Program-made: the position numbers and the translations under genes
The notes under the pieces: generated by a model
What the model saw: only the letters and a program-made list of their open reading frames with translations
Database searches by the model: none
What the model was told of the DNA's origin: nothing
In this document: one piece after another, positions 59,367 to 64,000 of the stretch
Position numbering within the stretch: the first letter of the stretch is position 1
How the letters are laid out: each line of letters begins with the position of its first letter
Assembly: GCA_035610835.1 (NCBI GenBank)
Contig: CM069450.1
Span: 28,517,503 to 28,581,502 of the forward strand
Direction of reading: 5' to 3'
DNA: 64,000 nucleotides
Origin: Ophiura sarsii
Taxonomy: Eukaryota > Echinodermata > Ophiuroidea > Amphilepidida > Ophiuridae

Positions 59367-60000
59367 GAAATTTTATTTTAATCGTTTATATACATTTTTT
59401 TTTTTAGTTTTCGATATTGTTTATCATTTCGTATAATTATTCATTATTGTTCAATTATAGTTTATTTTGGAATGTGGAATTATTTACGATTTAATTTTAA
59501 TTTTCCACTGACTGTTTAGTGTGCATGGCATCATGAAATGTGAATGAACCGCGGTATACCACCGAACTGTCCTACTCCTATGCAACAGGCCAATACAATA
59601 GAAACTTGTTGTGTGTTATTATCGATTGAGCTAAACTTGTTACAAATGCCAGCCGTTATGTAATACAAATCAATGTGCCTGTATTATTATTATTGAAATA
59701 ATGTTTCGGTGGTGTAGGAAATAGGAAAATCGATTCAAGGACATGAGCCGACTGGCTTCTTATTTACATAACAATTGGCCTTTGCAGATCATGTTCATAG
59801 ACTAGCTAGGGGCCATTCAATGTAGGCCTAGGAGTAGTAAACACAATTATATTTACAGGACATTCTTTATCGCAGTGAAATTGCAAAAGAAAAAAAGTAT
59901 CATTCAACATTCAATAAATATAGCGAACGATAAGCAATCCTGTCAATTTATAAAAACAAACAGTGTAATAACAAAACAGAAAAGAAAACCATCCCTATCC

Positions 60001-60070
60001 GCAGGATTCGAACCACTGACCTCATGATTGTGAAGCCGGCGCTTTGACGTTTGAGCTAATGAAGGCTATA
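60001..60070 (-). other. tRNA-like sequence 3 in the Harbinger-like element
   Basis: The minus strand reads TTAGCTCAAACGTCAAAGCG, CTTCACAATC at the anticodon position (CAC if real) and GTGGTTCGAATCCTGC (box B). Stems are incomplete. Possibly a decayed tRNA or SINE head. Confidence 0.5.
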
Positions 60071-60847
60071 CATAAACGTTTTGAAGAAAAACATTACATA
60101 GGGTTCAAAATACAAATATCTCTTAAATCGGAGGCTAAAATGCTTTATATTTCGATTGGTGTGCATTTTTAATATGGGTTATCGCCCAAAAGTTGATTAT
60201 ATGCTGAAGGAGATTGTAATTCTGATTTCATTATAACACTATTTTTTGAAACGATTCTAGACATTTCGTTCGTAAATACATTTCACCATTACGTTTGATC
60301 GATTAAAATTCGCGGCAAATACTGCGCCGAACAATAGATGAATAGAGTGAGAGTAAACAACATCCTACACTCGTGATGGAGCGGTAGCTTAATTCATATT
60401 TCTAGACGACCAGATACATTGATCGGCGGTGAACGTAAACATTTTACGATCGGATTTAAAAAGCTTATAGTATTTCTTAAAGAATATAACACAACCTCCC
60501 TCGCGCTTTCATCTGTCTGCTTTAGTAATTGAGCCATAGAGAGTACTACAATAGTTTTATTGTTAACGCCAGATAAGTAGAGAGTCTCTAGTTAATCACC
60601 GATCTTTTTCCGATGCTTTTAACAATAGAACGAAATACCGTTGGAATATCGTTGTAAAATCGGTAGAAAAATGCTTTAAAATCACTGAGAGTTTGGATAT
60701 GGACCCTTAATGTTTCTAGATTTCCTTCCATGATGCGCGTACAAAACACTTATGATAGAAACCGGTCGCTCAAAACAAGTTTGTTATTGTATGTGACTAT
60801 CGATAGTTGCTGCAAAACTAGAAAACAGTAAACAGTCTCTTCGCCCG

Positions 60848-60951
60848 TGGGAGGAGGGGAGGGGGGGGGGGGGGGGGGGGGGGCAAAACTAGAAAACAGT
60901 AAACAGTCTCTTCGCCCGTGGGAGGAGGGAGGGGGGGGGGGGGGGGGGGGG
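60848..60951. repeat. Tandem duplication ending in G homopolymers
   Basis: CAAAACTAGAAAACAGTAAA through GGGAGGAGGG is present twice, ending in G runs at about 60860-60883 and 60930-60951. Gamma and beta have one unit. Minus-strand proline-rich ORFs here are artefacts. Confidence 0.8.
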
Positions 60952-61157
60952 TACTCAGTGGATATAAGGTAAAGGGGTTGTGCCGCTAAAAAGGGTCCCA
61001 TTTTTCACCCTCTGGTAAATGGTAAATGGATGACCCCTTTTTCAAATCCAATTTTGGTATATGTATGGGTCTAAAATCCTCAATGTTGCTGTTTTTTCAC
61101 CGAGTTTTTATAAATATAGGAAAATTATGGGTTTCCGGTAAACAAATGGGATGATTT

Positions 61158-61160
61158 CCC

Positions 61161-61191
<31 letters not shown>

Positions 61192-61197
61192 AAAAAA
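61158..61197. repeat. C homopolymer followed by A homopolymer
   Basis: Twenty-four C then sixteen A. Gamma near 39249 has only CCCCCTAAAAC, so the tract has expanded in delta or is a sequencing artefact. Confidence 0.8.
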
Positions 61198-61795
61198 TTG
61201 GTGAATGTTTGGGTCAATTTTTCATTTTGCTGGCGGCACATTTCTACCAAATAAATATCTGAGTACCCCCAAGTCTCTTCGTTGACAACTATCTATATAT
61301 GGACATACGAGTATCTATCTATGAGTGAGGACTCGATATAAGGGAATAACATACCGACTCAGGCGTCAGTATGTCAGACGAACATATCGATTCATTTCTC
61401 GGCAACAGAACTAACGAAACGCAGAGTGATGATCGTCAAGGCTCGAGCATGTTTCGGAGTATATTCAATCACATAGCCAGAAACCACCCTGAGCACCCTG
61501 TAAAATAGTCATTTTAATCGACCGCTAACGGCTAATTTACTACATTTATTGAGTATATTTCTCAATCAATCAATGGAGAATTGGGAAATGTAAAACCTTA
61601 TAAAAGGCGTATTTGTTCGTTGATTTGGCGCATAAAAACGGGTTGCTGGTTCATCATATTCATGCCTTATCATAAGTTTCATTTCGCTGAGCTACTGTGA
61701 ATACCTCTATTGCAACGATAACAAAAATGCAATGTAAAACCAGGACAGATATTAAGCAACGATGTTTCTTTTTTCAGGCAATCTATCGACGTTTA

Positions 61796-61879
61796 TGGAG
61801 CACCCTCCAGGATTACATCCGCAGTTGCCCTTCAATTGGGTCACAACTCAAGACACACCTTTTGACAAATTGCTTATGA
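61796..61879 (+). pseudogene. C-terminal remnant of CR1/Rex1/L2-like LINE ORF2, delta copy
   Basis: WSTLQDYIRSCPSIGSQLKT then HLLTNCL and a stop. Paralogue of 40970-41050 with a 9-base in-frame deletion. The upstream part of the remnant is deleted together with about 1.1 kb of flanking DNA. Confidence 0.7.
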
Positions 61880-62035
61880 ACGGGATTTAAGTTGTATGCT
61901 TAATTGTTTACATGGTTATTTTTTGTGTAGTATTCATATGTTTATAAGTTTTTAGTATCATTCTGTATTTAAGTTGTTGTTTCCTGCTAGCTTTGTTGCT
62001 CTTCATACGCGGAAATGCGCGATTTGCAAACTATT

Positions 62036-62057
62036 CATTATTATTATTATTATTATT

Positions 62058-62105
<48 letters not shown>

Positions 62106-62116
62106 ATTATTATTAA

Positions 62117-62155
<39 letters not shown>
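62036..62155. repeat. (ATT)n microsatellite
   Basis: About 120 bases of ATT repeats with a few interruptions (AGTGTT, AATATT). Isoleucine- and asparagine-only ORFs across it are meaningless. Confidence 0.95.
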
Positions 62156-62579
62156 GATTCTGCATACGGTTCGTATCGGTTGAAAAAAACCTCGATTTCA
62201 TCGCCGTTAGAGTAAATATCCTCAATCAAACGCTTTTCTCGTTTACATATTGCGTTCTTTTTATGCGAAAGAATCTAACATTGTAACATAATTGAATAAC
62301 CGTTATGCGAACGCAGCATCGGAAACCGATCTGCAGTTAATGAATCTTAAAAGTATAGATAATTCATAGATACACAATTATGTATATTCTAAGAAATATT
62401 TGACAAAACAAAATGTGAGTGGATGCAATTCTGATTATTATCATCTTCTTTTTTTCTACTACATGTGCACAACTATTGTTAGCATTTAAATGAATAGCTT
62501 GAAATTGAAACCTGACTAAATAATACCCGTTGTTTTACACACTAGGACTTTCTGATAGATTGCGAAACAAGTGTTAATA

Positions 62580-62796
62580 GACCATATTCACGCGGCAGCC
62601 ATTTTCTACAATTTGCCACCCAAGCCTCGTTCTCGTTACGTATACCTGCGCCTGCGTGACTTGCGTGAGGATGCGTACGCCGCGCGCTTTGGTACCACGC
62701 GTCTCGCGCAGTTCTATTGTGCAGCGCGAGGCGCAGATAGACCAAACGGGAACGAGGCTTGGGTGGCATATTTAGGAAAATGGCGTGAATAGGGTC
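62580..62796. mobile_element. 217-bp CpG-rich MITE
   Basis: Absent from gamma near 41697. The ends GACCATATTCACGC and GACCCTATTCACGC (other strand) are followed by CCATTTTC and then by a second paired block, CCACCCAAGCCTCGTT. TA lies on both sides (62578-62579, 62797-62798). The interior is CG-rich. The two overlapping ORFs on opposite strands come from the symmetry. Confidence 0.75.
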
Positions 62797-64000
62797 TATT
62801 GGAAGGAAGTAATCAAAATACGACACCATGAGAGACAATCAATCGATATAGTGACGTCATACCTACAGGGTGTCTTAAATGTTTAAAAAAAATGTAAACG
62901 TTTAGTGAAATAGAGCCAGGCCGGCTTACTTTACTGGGCTCATATATTATTGCCACTTGGTAAACTGTTATGATACATTTGGATATTGTTAAAAGAGTTC
63001 TCGTGGGAACCTACTGATTTGTTTTTTTTAATCCGACAACCAATCTATCATCTTCCTGTATTTTGGGATTGATCAGAGCCAGTGTTTCTAAGGTGTTATG
63101 TGATGACAACCTCGTGAATAAGGTGTCGTAGAGATGACTGAGTTTAGTGGCCCTTCTTCGCCATTCATCCTGTGATCTGTTTAGGCATTTAAACCTAGTC
63201 AATGAAACGACACTTTTGAACCAGAGGCCCCGTATTTTGAAACACCCAGCATTACAAAATAACACAAGATGAAATCTTAACTAATCGCATTCACATACAT
63301 TTTAACACAGTTTCTGTATCAAATTAGATTAACGATAACGTTTCCGCATGTATTAACCTATTTTCAATATTGAACTTTTGCCATTCAATAGATAGTTTGA
63401 GAGCAAACATACATTTTTATCTGTAAGGAAGATCTGTCCGGGACTCATCTAAAGTAGTTGAATGCCCGTTATCTGGATCATAAGTGGATTATAGATTCAA
63501 TACTATTAAAAAAAGGTAACTTGATGTGAAATCTATAAAGTTTTCTCGATAAATTCTCTTGAGATATGGGATACTGCGAATGATCAACAATATCATGATC
63601 CAGTCAGGACATCAACATTATTTGATTACTCTGGAAAAAAATCTATATTTCGGTGTTTTCCCACTGTATGCTCTACTCAACTCAAGATTACACATTCGTG
63701 TGTGTGATTTACATAAGCTGATTAACTTTGCGAAATGAAATGACGAGAGAACAAATCATATTTAGTTATTGGAACAACATTATTGTCTTAATAACGGAAT
63801 TAATTCTTATAGGTTTAGTTGGTACACAGCACACACGAGGATATGTATAATCTACATGCGATACAAAGAACACGTACCATCGTCACTTTGCGCATAAATC
63901 CTCTGTGAAACATTCAGCTTATTTTTCTCTATCAACTTTGACTGAAATGTCTCTGATTGAGAATACGAGCCTGTCAAAGTAAATAATGTACCCCTTGTTC

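Larger units (their letters stand above)
58050..60706. mobile_element. 2657-bp non-coding PIF/Harbinger-like element with 221-bp TIRs
   Basis: TIRs at 58050-58270 and 60486-60706 match with about 90% or better identity by eye. The ends are GGGGCCATATCCAAACTCTC and GGGTCCATATCCAAACTCTC. TTA flanks both sides (58047-58049, 60707-60709). Beta (28409) and gamma (38908) contain the empty site GATTTGATTAATGTTTC. Positions 7-20 of the end equal those of the two hairpin MITEs, and the TIR has similar 11-bp ACCGATTTT/ACGGTATT repeats. No ORF over 60 codons occurs in the interior, which is AT-rich (AAATA repeats 58785-58990) and contains three tRNA-like sequences. Confidence 0.88.
57881..61790 (+). repeat. 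Segmental duplication copy delta, second part of B (interrupted)
   Basis: 57881-58049 and 60707-61790 together match 38757-39880 and 28244-29340. The 2657-bp Harbinger-like element splits it at a TTA within GATTTGATTAATGTTTCTAG. Confidence 0.88.
61790..64000 (+). repeat. Segmental duplication block C, copy delta
   Basis: Collinear with 40965-41842, 45167-45635 and 46702-47262. It lacks the RTE element and the GGCC-ended transposon, and carries its own CpG-rich MITE at 62580-62796. It runs to the end of the window. Confidence 0.9.

Noticed and set aside
61974..62225. ORFs over the ATT repeat on both strands
   Set aside because: They are homopolymeric translations of a trinucleotide microsatellite.

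Overview
The window looks like AT-rich nuclear DNA from an invertebrate animal. It has no operons, rRNA or confident host gene. The only long coding sequence is a non-LTR retrotransposon ORF, and most of the rest can be assigned to segmental duplications, short non-autonomous DNA transposons and retrotransposon debris. LINE remnants of three kinds are present: an RTE-type with an APE-like endonuclease, an R2/NeSL-type with a restriction-like endonuclease, and a CR1/Rex1/L2-like C-terminus. That mixture fits a marine invertebrate such as an echinoderm, hemichordate, cnidarian or mollusc, but the species cannot be named from this sequence.

Layout. One ancestral tract (call it A-B-C, at least 20 kb) appears as four overlapping partial copies separated by unique DNA: alpha (about 204-9110, part A), beta (18359-29815, A+B), gamma (35738-47262, end of A+B+C) and delta (53708-64000, end of A+B+C). 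The copies differ by a few percent and by many insertions. Because of this, paralogous empty sites define the exact ends and target-site duplications (TSDs) of several mobile elements. Old tandem or segmental duplication and uncollapsed haplotypes in the assembly could both produce this pattern.

Mobile content. (1) An apparently complete RTE-type LINE with an intact 1021-residue ORF lies at 41851-45158, with an 8-bp TSD and an empty paralogous site in delta. (2) A 5'-truncated R2/NeSL-type LINE end lies at about 6086-7264 and is missing from beta. (3) A family of PIF/Harbinger-like elements with TTA TSDs has two hairpin MITEs (11178-11315, 38493-38645) and a 2657-bp non-coding relative with 221-bp inverted repeats (58050-60706) that carries three tRNA-like sequences. 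(4) At least 17 copies of a roughly 200-300 bp MITE with TTAA at its ends are scattered through the window. (5) Three copies of a roughly 1-kb GGCC-ended element occur, one with a clear GTAA TSD. (6) Many single fold-back elements are also present.

The unique intervals hold a 3.8-kb imperfect palindrome at 30130-33893 whose arms contain mirrored 165-187 bp tandem repeats rich in ATGGCCGCC motifs. There are also three local inverted duplications that form hairpins absent from the paralogs, long G or C homopolymers, and a 466-bp tandem repeat present twice in alpha and three times in beta. I see no host pathway encoded here: the window is a record of duplication and transposition.
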